Origin: Mesorhizobium sp. L-8-3
GTDB taxonomy: Bacteria; Pseudomonadota; Alphaproteobacteria; Rhizobiales; Rhizobiaceae
DNA length: 64,000 nucleotides
Assembly (NCBI RefSeq): GCF_016756615.1
Contig: NZ_AP023262.1
Location: 5,271,501-5,335,500, forward strand
Direction: 5' to 3'
Shown: positions 54,700 through 63,375 of the stretch, one piece after another
Numbering within the stretch: position 1 is the first letter of the stretch
Layout: each line of letters starts with the position of its first letter
Made by a program: the position numbers and the translations under genes
The notes under the pieces: generated by a model
The model's input: only the letters and a program-made list of their open reading frames with translations
What the model was told of the DNA's origin: nothing
The model's database searches: none

Positions 54700-57087
54700 A
54701 TGCTGACCGTCTACAATTGTATCGTCGATGAGCACGACCTCAGGCTCGTGATCCTGGCCGCGCTCGTTTGTACGCTGGCCTCGATGGCCGCCATGAACCT
54801 TCTCCATCAGGTGCTTCGCTCACGAGACCGTCTGCGCGCCTTCTGGCTGGGAGTCTCGGCAGTCTCCATCGGATTCGGGATCTGGGCGACGCATTTCATC
54901 GCCATGCTCGCCTTCTCTCCTTCCCTGCCCACCGCCTATGACGGTCTCCTCACCGGTGCCTCGCTGGTCGTGGCGATCGTGCTCACCGGCTTCGGCATGT
55001 GGGCTGCGACGGCACAGCGGAAGCTCGACAACCGTCTCGCCGGTGGTGCGTTGATCGGCTGCGGCATCACGGCCATGCACTTCACCGGCATGGCAGCCTT
55101 CGAAGTTCCGGGGCATCTCGCCTGGGATCCCGTCCTGGTCGCCGCGGCTCTGGCAGCCGCGGCAGGCTTCGGGGCAGCGGCCGTCTGCGTCGGCCTCGCC
55201 CGCAGCGATTGGCGCGCCCGGGTCTGCGGCGCCCTGCTGCTGACCGTCGCCATCTGCAGCCTGCATTTCACGGCCATGGCGGCCGTGTCCATCCTGCCCG
55301 ACGCATCGGTCGAGATATCCCAGTCGGCCGCCACGCCGTTCTGGCTGGCCGTCGCCGTGGCGATCGCGAGCTTCGTCATCCTCGTCATCACGGCGCTGGC
55401 GCTGTGGGTCGACCTGAGAGATCAGCAACGGTCCCGGCTGGAGGTCACCCGCATGCAAGGCCTCGCCGACGCAGCGGTGGAAGGGCTGATCGTCTGCGAC
55501 GGCCAGGAGGTCGCGACCGCCAATGCCAGCTTCCTCGCTTTGGCAGACGTTTCGGCGAAGGCGATCGCCGGCCGGCCGCTCGCAACCTTCTTTCCCCATC
55601 GCGCCGTGCTCGACAGGCTGGAGGCCGGCCTCTCGGAAGTCTTCGAGGCCGAACTCACGCTGCCGGACGGCGGAACCGTGCCGGTCGAACTCATCTCCCG
55701 ACCGGTCTCGTATGCCGGCCGCCCGCACGTCGCGGTCGCGGTACGTGACATCAGGCAGCGCAAGGCCAACGAGGCCGACATCCACCGGCTCGCGCACCAT
55801 GACAGCTTGACGGGCCTGCCCAACCGCCGCAGCTTCGCGACGCGGCTCGATGCCGAGCTCGACCGAATGGCGGGCCAGAGCGGAAAATACCTGGCCCTGC
55901 TCTGTCTCGACCTCGACCGGTTCAAGGAAGTCAACGACCTTTTCGGGCACGCGGCAGGCGACGCCATGCTGCAGAAGGTAGCGCGATGCGCCTCGCGGGT
56001 GCTCGACGACGGCCATATGCTGGCGCGCCTGGGCGGCGACGAGTTTGCAGTGATCGTACCCGGCCTCGCAGCCCCGGCCTCCGCGAGCGTCGTTGCCGAA
56101 GCGATCCTGAAGGCATTGAGGGAAGACAGCCAGACCGCCCAGAGCGACGGGCTGGCCTCGACCAGCATCGGCATCGCGATCTATCCCACGGATGCTTCCG
56201 AGCCCGAGGTGCTGCTCAGCCACGCCGACACCGCGCTCTACCGGGCCAAGGCCGAGGGCCGCAACACCTATCGTTTCTACGAGCCGAAGATGGGTGTCGA
56301 AGCACGCGATCGCAGGCTGATGGAGCATGAGCTCCGGCACGCGATGACGCGCGGCGAGTTCCATCTCGTCTATCAGCCGCAGAAGCTGCTCGACAGCGGC
56401 GAGGTGGTCGGCTTCGAGGCGCTGCTGCGTTGGACGCATCCCGAACGCGGCAACGTCTCGCCGGCGCTCTTCGTGCCGATCGCCGAGGAGAACGGCATCA
56501 TCATCCAGATCGGTCACTGGGTCATGGAGACGGCCTGCCGCGCGGCCGCATCGTGGGAAAAGCCCTTGACGATCGCAGTCAACGTGTCGGCAGTCCAGCT
56601 TCATCAGCCGGATTTCGCGCGCAGCGTCGAAACCATCCTCGCAAAGACCGGGCTCGCGGCGCACAGGCTGGAGATCGAGATCACCGAGACGGCTCTCGTA
56701 CGCGACATGAGCCGGGCACTCGCCTCGCTGCGTCAGCTCAAGGAATTGGGCGTCAAGGTGGCGATGGATGATTTCGGCACGGGCTATTCGTCGCTTTCCA
56801 ACTTGCGCGCCTTCCCCTTCGACAAGATCAAGATCGACGGCTCCTTCATCCGCTCGGTCGATACCAACGAGCAGGCAGCAACGATCGTGCGTGCCGTGCT
56901 CGGCCTCGGCAAGGGGCTCGGGCTGCCGGTACTGGCCGAGGGTGTGGAGACCGCGAGCGAACTGCGCTTCCTGGCCGCGGAGGCCTGCACCATCGGCCAA
57001 GGCTACTATCTCGGCCGCCCCGCGGCGCTCGAAACCTTCGCGGAGGCCGAACCCCACGCGGCCGACGACGCCTCCCGAGCGGCATAG
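54700..57087 (+). CDS. MHYT-PAS-GGDEF-EAL cyclic-di-GMP signalling protein
   Basis: A 795-residue membrane protein. An N-terminal MHYT sensor (about 1-250) has paired histidine motifs, THFIAM, MHFTGM and LHFTAM, across seven helices. These are thought to bind copper or a gas such as O2, CO or NO. A PAS-like domain follows (about 255-360). The diguanylate cyclase motif is intact as GGDEF near 445-449, and the phosphodiesterase motif as EALLRW near 573 with DDFGTGYSSLSNL and EGVE. Both halves could be active. ATG 54700 has GGAGG seven bases upstream; a longer open frame before it is dismissed. Confidence 0.94.
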   Translation: MLTVYNCIVDEHDLRLVILAALVCTLASMAAMNLLHQVLRSRDRLRAFWLGVSAVSIGFGIWATHFIAMLAFSPSLPTAYDGLLTGASLVVAIVLTGFGMWAATAQRKLDNRLAGGALIGCGITAMHFTGMAAFEVPGHLAWDPVLVAAALAAAAGFGAAAVCVGLARSDWRARVCGALLLTVAICSLHFTAMAAVSILPDASVEISQSAATPFWLAVAVAIASFVILVITALALWVDLRDQQRSRLEVTRMQGLADAAVEGLIVCDGQEVATANASFLALADVSAKAIAGRPLATFFPHRAVLDRLEAGLSEVFEAELTLPDGGTVPVELISRPVSYAGRPHVAVAVRDIRQRKANEADIHRLAHHDSLTGLPNRRSFATRLDAELDRMAGQSGKYLALLCLDLDRFKEVNDLFGHAAGDAMLQKVARCASRVLDDGHMLARLGGDEFAVIVPGLAAPASASVVAEAILKALREDSQTAQSDGLASTSIGIAIYPTDASEPEVLLSHADTALYRAKAEGRNTYRFYEPKMGVEARDRRLMEHELRHAMTRGEFHLVYQPQKLLDSGEVVGFEALLRWTHPERGNVSPALFVPIAEENGIIIQIGHWVMETACRAAASWEKPLTIAVNVSAVQLHQPDFARSVETILAKTGLAAHRLEIEITETALVRDMSRALASLRQLKELGVKVAMDDFGTGYSSLSNLRAFPFDKIKIDGSFIRSVDTNEQAATIVRAVLGLGKGLGLPVLAEGVETASELRFLAAEACTIGQGYYLGRPAALETFAEAEPHAADDASRAA

Positions 57088-57207
57088 GCCGGCGGGCCTA
57101 TCCTTCCGCCTTCGTTCGGCTGCGCCGCCCTTGAACCTTGGACGATTGAGTGTCACATGGGGGGCGGCGGCGGCAAACGGTCGCGTCGGTCAAGCGCGGA
57201 ATCACCC

Positions 57208-58035
57208 ATGGTCACCTATCTCGATGCCGACACGGCTCCACTTCGTAACACCGGCCAGATCAGGCTCTATGGCGAAGAGGCCTTCGCCGGCATGCGAGCA
57301 GCCTGCAACCTGACGGCGCGCTGCCTGGACGAACTTGCCGGAATGGTGAAACCCGGCGTTCCCACCGAGGCGATCGACCGGTTCGTGTTCGAGTTCGGCA
57401 TGGACCACGGCGCGCTTCCGGCGACGCTCAACTATCGCGGCTACACCAAGTCCTCGTGCACCTCGATCAATCATGTCGTGTGCCATGGAATCCCCGATGC
57501 CAAGCCGTTGCGCGAGGGCGACATCGTCAATATCGACGTGACCTACATCCTCGACGGATGGCATGGCGATTCCAGCAGGATGTATCCGGTCGGCACCATC
57601 AAGCGCGCGGCCGAACGCCTGCTCGAAGTCACGCATGAATGCCTGATGCGCGGCGTCGCGGCCGTGCGGCCGGGCGCCCGGACCGGTGCAATCGGTGCGG
57701 CGATCCAGACCTATGCGGAAAACGAACGGTGTTCGGTGGTGCGCGACTTCTGCGGCCACGGCGTCGGCCGGCTGTTCCACGACGCGCCCAACATCCTGCA
57801 CTACGGCACCCCGAGCGAAGGCGTCGAGATGCGGCCGGGCATGATCTTCACGATCGAACCGATGATCAATCTCGGCCGCCCTCATGTGAAGGTGCTGTCC
57901 GACGGCTGGACGGCGGTCACGCGCGACCGTTCGCTCTCCGCGCAGTACGAGCATACGGTCGGCGTCACCGAGACGGGATGCGAGATCTTCACGCTGTCGC
58001 CGGCGGGGCTCGATCGTCCCGGTCTGCCTGCGTAG
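57208..58035 (+). CDS. map: Methionine aminopeptidase type I
   Basis: A 275-residue dinuclear metallopeptidase that removes the initiator methionine. Metal ligands lie in NIDVTYILDGWHGDSSRMY (two Asp), CGHGVGRLFHD (His), TIEPMINLG (Glu) and EHTVGVTETG (Glu). CTSINHVVCHGIP is the substrate block. ATG 57208 gives the usual short MVTYLDADTAPLRNTG; an upstream ATG 57157 would add a Gly/Arg-rich leader. It is followed by radC about 110 bases later on the same strand. Confidence 0.95.
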   Translation: MVTYLDADTAPLRNTGQIRLYGEEAFAGMRAACNLTARCLDELAGMVKPGVPTEAIDRFVFEFGMDHGALPATLNYRGYTKSSCTSINHVVCHGIPDAKPLREGDIVNIDVTYILDGWHGDSSRMYPVGTIKRAAERLLEVTHECLMRGVAAVRPGARTGAIGAAIQTYAENERCSVVRDFCGHGVGRLFHDAPNILHYGTPSEGVEMRPGMIFTIEPMINLGRPHVKVLSDGWTAVTRDRSLSAQYEHTVGVTETGCEIFTLSPAGLDRPGLPA

Positions 58036-58145
58036 AGCAACCAGACGCCCTCGGCCCGACGGGCCGGCTGCGGGGAGGCCTGCGTTTTCCCGCAAATCGC
58101 GTGGCGCGCGATGGCGAAACCTGCATATACTTTCTGCCCGGCCAG

Positions 58146-58916
58146 ATGGGCGGTGACAGCGGGCGGCATTCGATGACAGACGAGCGAGAGGGCGAAGGCC
58201 GTTTTCCGGTCGGGCCGTTACCGGCCAGGGACAAGGCCGCCGACAAGCCACACTACCACGGCCACCGCGATCGTCTGCGGGAGCGGTTTGCGTCCGGCGG
58301 GGCGGAGACGCTGGCCGACTATGAACTGCTCGAGCTGTTGCTGTTCCGTTCGATCCCACGCGCCGACACGAAGCCCATAGCCAAATCCCTGCTCGCGCGC
58401 TTCGGCTCCGTGGCCGAGGTGCTCGGCGCGCCCATCCACCTTCTGAGAGAGATCGATGGCGTGGGACCGTCGGCCGCGCTCGACCTCAAGCTGGTCGCAG
58501 CAGCGGCTCGACGCATGACCCATGGCGAGATCAAGGGGCGGCAGATCCTGTCGTCCTGGAGCCAGGTCATCGCCTATTGCCGAACGACCATGGCCTTCGA
58601 GACGCGGGAGCAGTTCCGGGTGCTCTTCCTCGACAAGAAGAACGCGCTGATCGCCGACGAGGTGCAGCAGACCGGCACGGTCGACCACACGCCGGTCTAT
58701 CCGCGCGAGGTGGTGCGGCGCGCGCTCGAACTCTCGGCGACAGCCGTGCTTCTGGTGCACAACCATCCCTCGGGCGACCCGACGCCATCGCGTGCCGACA
58801 TCGAAATGACCAAGACCATCATCGACTCGGCGAAGCCGCTGGGCATCGCCGTGCATGACCACATCATCATCGGCAAGAGCGGCCATATCAGCATGAAGGG
58901 CCTGCAACTGGTCTGA
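58146..58916 (+). CDS. radC: RadC family protein (JAB/MPN+ domain)
   Basis: About 256 residues from ATG 58146 (or ATG 58173, nine residues shorter). An N-terminal UPF0758 helix-hairpin-helix region holds LADYELLELLLFRSIPRADT and REIDGVGPSAALDLKLVAAA. The C-terminal JAMM/MPN+ domain has VLLVHNHPSGDPTPSRADI with the H-x-H-x7-S-x2-D zinc motif, and DHIIIGKSGHISMKGLQL. Its role in repair is not settled despite the name. It follows map on the same strand and is convergent with the deacetylase gene. Confidence 0.9.
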   Translation: MGGDSGRHSMTDEREGEGRFPVGPLPARDKAADKPHYHGHRDRLRERFASGGAETLADYELLELLLFRSIPRADTKPIAKSLLARFGSVAEVLGAPIHLLREIDGVGPSAALDLKLVAAAARRMTHGEIKGRQILSSWSQVIAYCRTTMAFETREQFRVLFLDKKNALIADEVQQTGTVDHTPVYPREVVRRALELSATAVLLVHNHPSGDPTPSRADIEMTKTIIDSAKPLGIAVHDHIIIGKSGHISMKGLQLV

Positions 58917-58937
58917 GCGGCGACCAGTCGCCGGTCC

Positions 58938-60131
58938 TCACGCCGCATATGCGGCTTCCGCGCCGATATAGACCCGTCTGACGTCCAATTCCGGGCCGAG
59001 CACGACGATGTCGGCCAGCTTGCCCGGCGCGATACTGCCGACCTCGTCCGCTATTCCCGCGAGCGTTGCCGGCGTGAGGCTCGCCATCCTGACGACATTG
59101 TGGAGGTCGCGGCCGAGCGCCCCGGCCATCGTCCTCACCATCCAGTCCATGCCGCGCATCGAGCTGGCGAGGCTGCCGTCGGCTCCCCTGACCGCATTGC
59201 CGTCGCTGAACACCCAGGTCCCATCCTCTGATGGACCGAAACGGTACTTGCCGGGCGGGGCGTCCATGGCGCGGTTGGAATCGGTGACGAGGCAAGTCCG
59301 CTCGAAGCCGATCACCTCATAGGCGAAACGCAAGAGGTCGTCGGAGAGGTGGACGCCGTCGGCGATGACTTCGGTGCTCATGCCCTTGTTGGCAAGCACA
59401 TACTGCTCCATGCCGGCTTGCATGGGAAAGCCGAAGCGGCCGCGCAAAGACGAGACCGAGCTCATGGCGCACCAGAAATGATCGACATGGCGCATGCCAT
59501 GGGCGAAGGCGGCCTCCAGTTCGCTCCAGCGGGCATTGGAATGGCCGCAGGTGATGAAGCAGCCCTGCTCCCTGGCATGGTCGAAGAAGTCGAGCGCGCC
59601 GGGAAGCTCGGATGCGCAGGTCGCGATCCTAATTATCTCCTTGCGCAGGAAGTACTCGTATTCTTCCCGGACCGGATTCCGCCTGCCCTCGCGGGCATGC
59701 ACGCCAACCTTGTCCTCGGCGAAATAGGGTCCGTAGAAATGGATGCCCGCGATCCGCGCCCCGTCCGAAACGCTCCAGCCGTCGCGCACCTCCTCGCAGG
59801 AACGCACCATCGCGTCGAGCTGCCCGAAGGAACCGGTGGTGGTTGTCGGAAACAAGGACGTCGTGCCGTGCCTGGCATGGGCGCGATTGGCCATGCGCAC
59901 CGCCCCTGCCGTGCCGTCCATGTAGTCGGCACCTGCCGCGCCATGGACATGGATGTCGACGAATCCGGGAGAAACATAGCTCCCGCTGCAGTCGACGAGG
60001 TCTTCCGACACATGCCGCGGGGCGAACAGCTCGACCGCGACGATGCGGCCGTTCTCGCAGCGGACAACGGCATCGTCCACGATGCCCTCCGGAAGGATCA
60101 CTTTGCCCCGGATGAGTAGCTTCTTGTCCAT
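58938..60131 (-). CDS. N-acetylglucosamine-6-phosphate deacetylase-like amidohydrolase
   Basis: A 397-residue amidohydrolase of the NagA type. Visible residues are H61 and H63 (DIHVHGAAGADY), H197 (CGHSNARW), H218 (HVDHFWCAM), H261 (ADGVHLSDD) and catalytic D284 (LVTDSNRA). The metal-ligand glutamate of NagA, in a conserved HLEGP, is replaced: here HFYGPYFAED has Y133. It thus differs from classical NagA and may have another substrate or metal site. Its gene is divergent from a DeoR regulator, 73 bases apart, and no nagB, kinase or transporter lies nearby. The specific substrate is not known. Confidence 0.78.
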   Translation of the reverse strand: MDKKLLIRGKVILPEGIVDDAVVRCENGRIVAVELFAPRHVSEDLVDCSGSYVSPGFVDIHVHGAAGADYMDGTAGAVRMANRAHARHGTTSLFPTTTTGSFGQLDAMVRSCEEVRDGWSVSDGARIAGIHFYGPYFAEDKVGVHAREGRRNPVREEYEYFLRKEIIRIATCASELPGALDFFDHAREQGCFITCGHSNARWSELEAAFAHGMRHVDHFWCAMSSVSSLRGRFGFPMQAGMEQYVLANKGMSTEVIADGVHLSDDLLRFAYEVIGFERTCLVTDSNRAMDAPPGKYRFGPSEDGTWVFSDGNAVRGADGSLASSMRGMDWMVRTMAGALGRDLHNVVRMASLTPATLAGIADEVGSIAPGKLADIVVLGPELDVRRVYIGAEAAYAA

Positions 60132-60204
60132 GCGCCTTGACCATGCACGATAATTCGGGTTTCATTCTGCATCCTTTTACCGAAATACGCAAGAACGTGC
60201 ACAA

Positions 60205-60972
60205 ATGACGAACGAAGCGACACCTGACGAGAGACGGGAATTCGTGCTCGCGACCCTGAGCGAAAGAGGCCGGCTGAGCACGACAGAACTTTCCGAGCGC
60301 TTCGGCGTGTCGGAGGACACGGCGCGGCGCGACTTCCGCGAAATGGCGGCCGACGGCTTGATCAAGCGCGTGCACGGCGCGGCATTGCCGATCTCCCCGG
60401 CTGCGCTGCCTTTTTCCGGCCGCTACAGAATCGCATCAGACCTCAAGGCGCGGCTGGCGAAAGCCGGGGCGCGCCTCGTGCTGCCGAACCAAGTCGTCGT
60501 AATGGACGGCGGCACGTCGAACCTGGAGGTGGCGCGTCACCTCCCCCGCGACCTGCCGGCGACGATCGTGACCAACAGCCCGCCGATCGCAACCGCGACA
60601 TCGGAGCATCCGATGCTCGAGGTCATCCTGCTCGGCGGCGTTTTCGACAAGCGCAGCCAGATGACGCTCGGCGCCCGTGTCCTCGATGCGCTGCGCGACG
60701 TCAACGCGGATCTGTGCTTCATCGGCGTCCATGGGCTCCACGCCGAGTTCGGCCTGACGACGTCGGGGTACGACGAAGCCACGATCAAGCAGGCGATGAT
60801 GAAAAGTGCCGCCGAAGTGGCTGCTGTCGCCACCCCGGACAAGTTCGGGTCCGCCGCCGCGCACAAATTCGGCGATCTCGCCCTCGTCGACGTACTCGTC
60901 ACCGAAGATTCCGCGCGCGCTCGGGAGTGGGTCACGGCAGCCTCGATTCCGAGCCGCATCGTCTATTGCTAG
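60205..60972 (+). CDS. DeoR/GlpR-family transcriptional regulator
   Basis: A 255-residue repressor. The N-terminal winged helix has RREFVLATLSERGRLSTTEL and the DeoR signature FGVSEDTARRDFREMAADGL, then KRVHGAAL. The sugar-phosphate isomerase-like sensor domain follows (about 75-240), with VMDGGTSNLEVARHL, VTNSPPIA and LLGGVFDKRS. These regulators bind a sugar phosphate. It is divergent from the NagA-like gene and most likely controls it, with the operator in the 73-base gap. Confidence 0.9.
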   Translation: MTNEATPDERREFVLATLSERGRLSTTELSERFGVSEDTARRDFREMAADGLIKRVHGAALPISPAALPFSGRYRIASDLKARLAKAGARLVLPNQVVVMDGGTSNLEVARHLPRDLPATIVTNSPPIATATSEHPMLEVILLGGVFDKRSQMTLGARVLDALRDVNADLCFIGVHGLHAEFGLTTSGYDEATIKQAMMKSAAEVAAVATPDKFGSAAAHKFGDLALVDVLVTEDSARAREWVTAASIPSRIVYC

Positions 60973-61678
60973 CGGCCAACCGTTCTTCAGGCCCTGGCGC
61001 TTCGTCAGCGATGATCCCGGAGCGTGTCGCGTGAATTGACGTGACACGCTGCAGGCCCTGATACACGCATGGCTCTTTCACGAGATTTCCCGAAACCACC
61101 GCACGCTTTCGGGATGCATAGTTGGCGATCCGGTGGGCGCCGGTCCTGTAGAAAACAGGAATTTTGCAGGACGAGGCAGCAGGCTGCCGGATCGGCCAGA
61201 GCGTGATCGATTTTCGCAAGGCACGGTGCATGGACTCAAAAAGGACATAGCATTGGTTTGGTCGTGTCCCGCCGAGTGGTACGCGTAGCGCTACATCTGA
61301 AAGTTGCGCGGCGACAGCTTTGCCGATCTATCCGAAAATCCAGAAACCTGAGAGCTCACGTACTCGCCTTTTGCGCAAATCGGATAGACAATGCCAAGAG
61401 GCTGATCCCTGGTTGGTTCCGCTGGGAGGCGATGTAGAACAAGTATATGAGGAAAGATTACCGGCCCTCACCATCATTTTCAGACGCCGCTCGCAACATG
61501 CCCGCCTGCGGAGGCAGGGGCGCATATGCCGGGTAGCAGAGTGGCATTTTTGATGCTCGCCAGCCCGGAATTTCCACATTGGGTATCGGTACAGCCATAG
61601 GTTGACGGGTAATGATCATCAACGAACTGTTCTTGCGCGAAATGCCGGATAAACCGCTGAGCAACGGAGACAGAACCA
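60973..61678. other. Gene-poor stretch before the sulfatase
   Basis: About 700 bases with no gene I can support. It contains the inverted repeat at 61021-61050, and the final 60 bases must carry the sulfatase promoter and GGAGA ribosome site. Confidence 0.5.
61021..61050. repeat. Inverted repeat of the rhizobial intergenic type
   Basis: AGCGTGTCGCGT and ACGTGACACGCT face each other around six bases, with one mismatch. It lies 48 bases after the DeoR stop and could act as its terminator or be one of the scattered palindromic repeats. Confidence 0.6.
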
Positions 61679-63184
61679 ATGGACAAGAACGCTGATGACA
61701 AGGCCGGTCATATCGGTCCAAAAGGGTTTACGCGCCGGGCAGTGCTCACCACTGGCGGTTCGCTGGCGGCGCAGATCGCTGGCAGGGTTGGCGTGCGCGG
61801 AATGGTCGCCGCGCTTGCTTCCGGAACGGCTGCGTTGGCACAGTCGGCCAAGCCGAACATTGTTTTTATCCTGGCCGACGATTTGGGCTGGAAGGATGTC
61901 GGATTTCACGGCTCTGACATAAAGACGCCAAACATCGACGAACTGGCGGAGAAAGGCGCCCGGCTTGAGCAATACTACGCCCAGCCCATGTGCACGCCCA
62001 CCCGGGCGGCGTTGATGACGGGCCGCTACCCGTTCCGCTACGGCATGCAGACCGCCGTCATTCCCCAAGGGGGTACCTACGGCCTGGCGCTCGACGACTA
62101 CCTCTTGCCGGAAATGCTGAAGGAGGTAGGCTATGTCACCGCCGCGAGCGGCAAGTGGCACCTCGGTCACGCCAAGGCGGCGTTCTGGCCACGCCAGCGC
62201 GGATTCGATTCATTCTATGGCGCACTGCTTGGCGAGATCGATCACTTCACGCATAAGTCGGCAAACGGTAATGCGGATTGGTACCGGAACAACGACGCCA
62301 TGGAGGAGGAAGGATTCGACAACGTCCTCTTCGCCAGCGAAGCCGTGCGAGTGATCAACGAGCACGATCAGTCGAAGCCTTTGTTCCTGTATCTGGCCTT
62401 CACGTCGCCGCATACGCCTTTCCAGGCGCCGAAGGAATATCTTGAACGCAACAGCCACATTGCCGACGAGAGCCGGCGAAACTATGCAGCGATGATCTCG
62501 GTGATGGACGATGGCATCGGCAGAGTCGTCGAAGCTCTCGAAATGCGCGGCATGCGCGAGAATACGCTCATTGTCTTTCACAGCGACAACGGCGGCGTGG
62601 TCAATGCTTTCTTTGCGGGGGAAAGCGATGTCGAGGGCAAGCTTCCGGCCGACAACGGTCCTTACCGGGAGGGAAAGGGGACGACCTATGAAGGAGGTAC
62701 GCGCGTCGTTGGCCTGGTCAACTGGCCGGGAAAGATCGAGCCTGGCACTGCCGGCGGAATGATGCATGTCGTTGACATGTACCCGACCGTGGCGGGTCTG
62801 GCCGGCGCTGAGCTCGGCAAGAACAAGCCGCTGGACGGGATGGACATGTGGCCGATGCTTGGCGAAGGAAAGCCATCGCCACGCACCGAGATCGTCTACA
62901 ACATCGAACCGATGACGGCCGCCGTGCGCCAGGGCGATTGGAAGCTTGTGTGGAAGACGACGTTGCCGCCGAAAGTCGAACTCTTCGATCTTTCGAAGGA
63001 TATGTCCGAGACCACGAACCTTGCCGATCAGAACCCCGAAATGGTGCAGAAACTGCAGGCGCGGGTCATCGAGCTCGCCTCACAGATGTCTCCTCCTCTC
63101 ATCCTGCAGGACGCCGTGCGAATGCTCTTGCACTCGGACACCGTATTGCCCGACGCTGCCGAAATGTTCAATGTCGGGGATTGA
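61679..63184 (+). CDS. Type I arylsulfatase, Tat-exported
   Basis: A 501-residue sulfatase. The formylglycine site is C105 in QPMCTPTRAALMTGRYPFR, an exact C-x-P-x-R cysteine-type motif. Metal ligands include D67 and D68 in ILADDLGW, and DN in HSDNGG. The N-terminus has a twin-arginine motif, FTRRAVLTTGG, in a long leader ending near AALA-QS, so the folded enzyme is exported by Tat. It needs a maturase to make formylglycine; none is in the window. The substrate (an alkyl or aryl sulfate, or a sulfated glycan) is unknown. ATG 61679 has GGAGA upstream. The neighbours are unrelated. Confidence 0.9.
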   Translation: MDKNADDKAGHIGPKGFTRRAVLTTGGSLAAQIAGRVGVRGMVAALASGTAALAQSAKPNIVFILADDLGWKDVGFHGSDIKTPNIDELAEKGARLEQYYAQPMCTPTRAALMTGRYPFRYGMQTAVIPQGGTYGLALDDYLLPEMLKEVGYVTAASGKWHLGHAKAAFWPRQRGFDSFYGALLGEIDHFTHKSANGNADWYRNNDAMEEEGFDNVLFASEAVRVINEHDQSKPLFLYLAFTSPHTPFQAPKEYLERNSHIADESRRNYAAMISVMDDGIGRVVEALEMRGMRENTLIVFHSDNGGVVNAFFAGESDVEGKLPADNGPYREGKGTTYEGGTRVVGLVNWPGKIEPGTAGGMMHVVDMYPTVAGLAGAELGKNKPLDGMDMWPMLGEGKPSPRTEIVYNIEPMTAAVRQGDWKLVWKTTLPPKVELFDLSKDMSETTNLADQNPEMVQKLQARVIELASQMSPPLILQDAVRMLLHSDTVLPDAAEMFNVGD

Positions 63185-63375
63185 GTGATTTGGCGGTTCA
63201 CTCTGAGGACGAGCGGCCTGGCGGGGCCGTTCGTTCCCTGGTGGCCATGCCGTCGGCGGCCAGATCAAAAGAACGCCGCGATCGTGAACCGGGCGGACGC
63301 AACCCTGCCGACAGTGAAACTCTGCGTCAGAAATTCAGCAGTCCGGGAGGCGAAGTCAATCGAAAGATCGTTCGG

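Noticed and set aside
54820..57156. 778-codon open frame on the minus strand
   Set aside because: Mirror of the MHYT-GGDEF-EAL gene, whose motifs are all intact on the plus strand.
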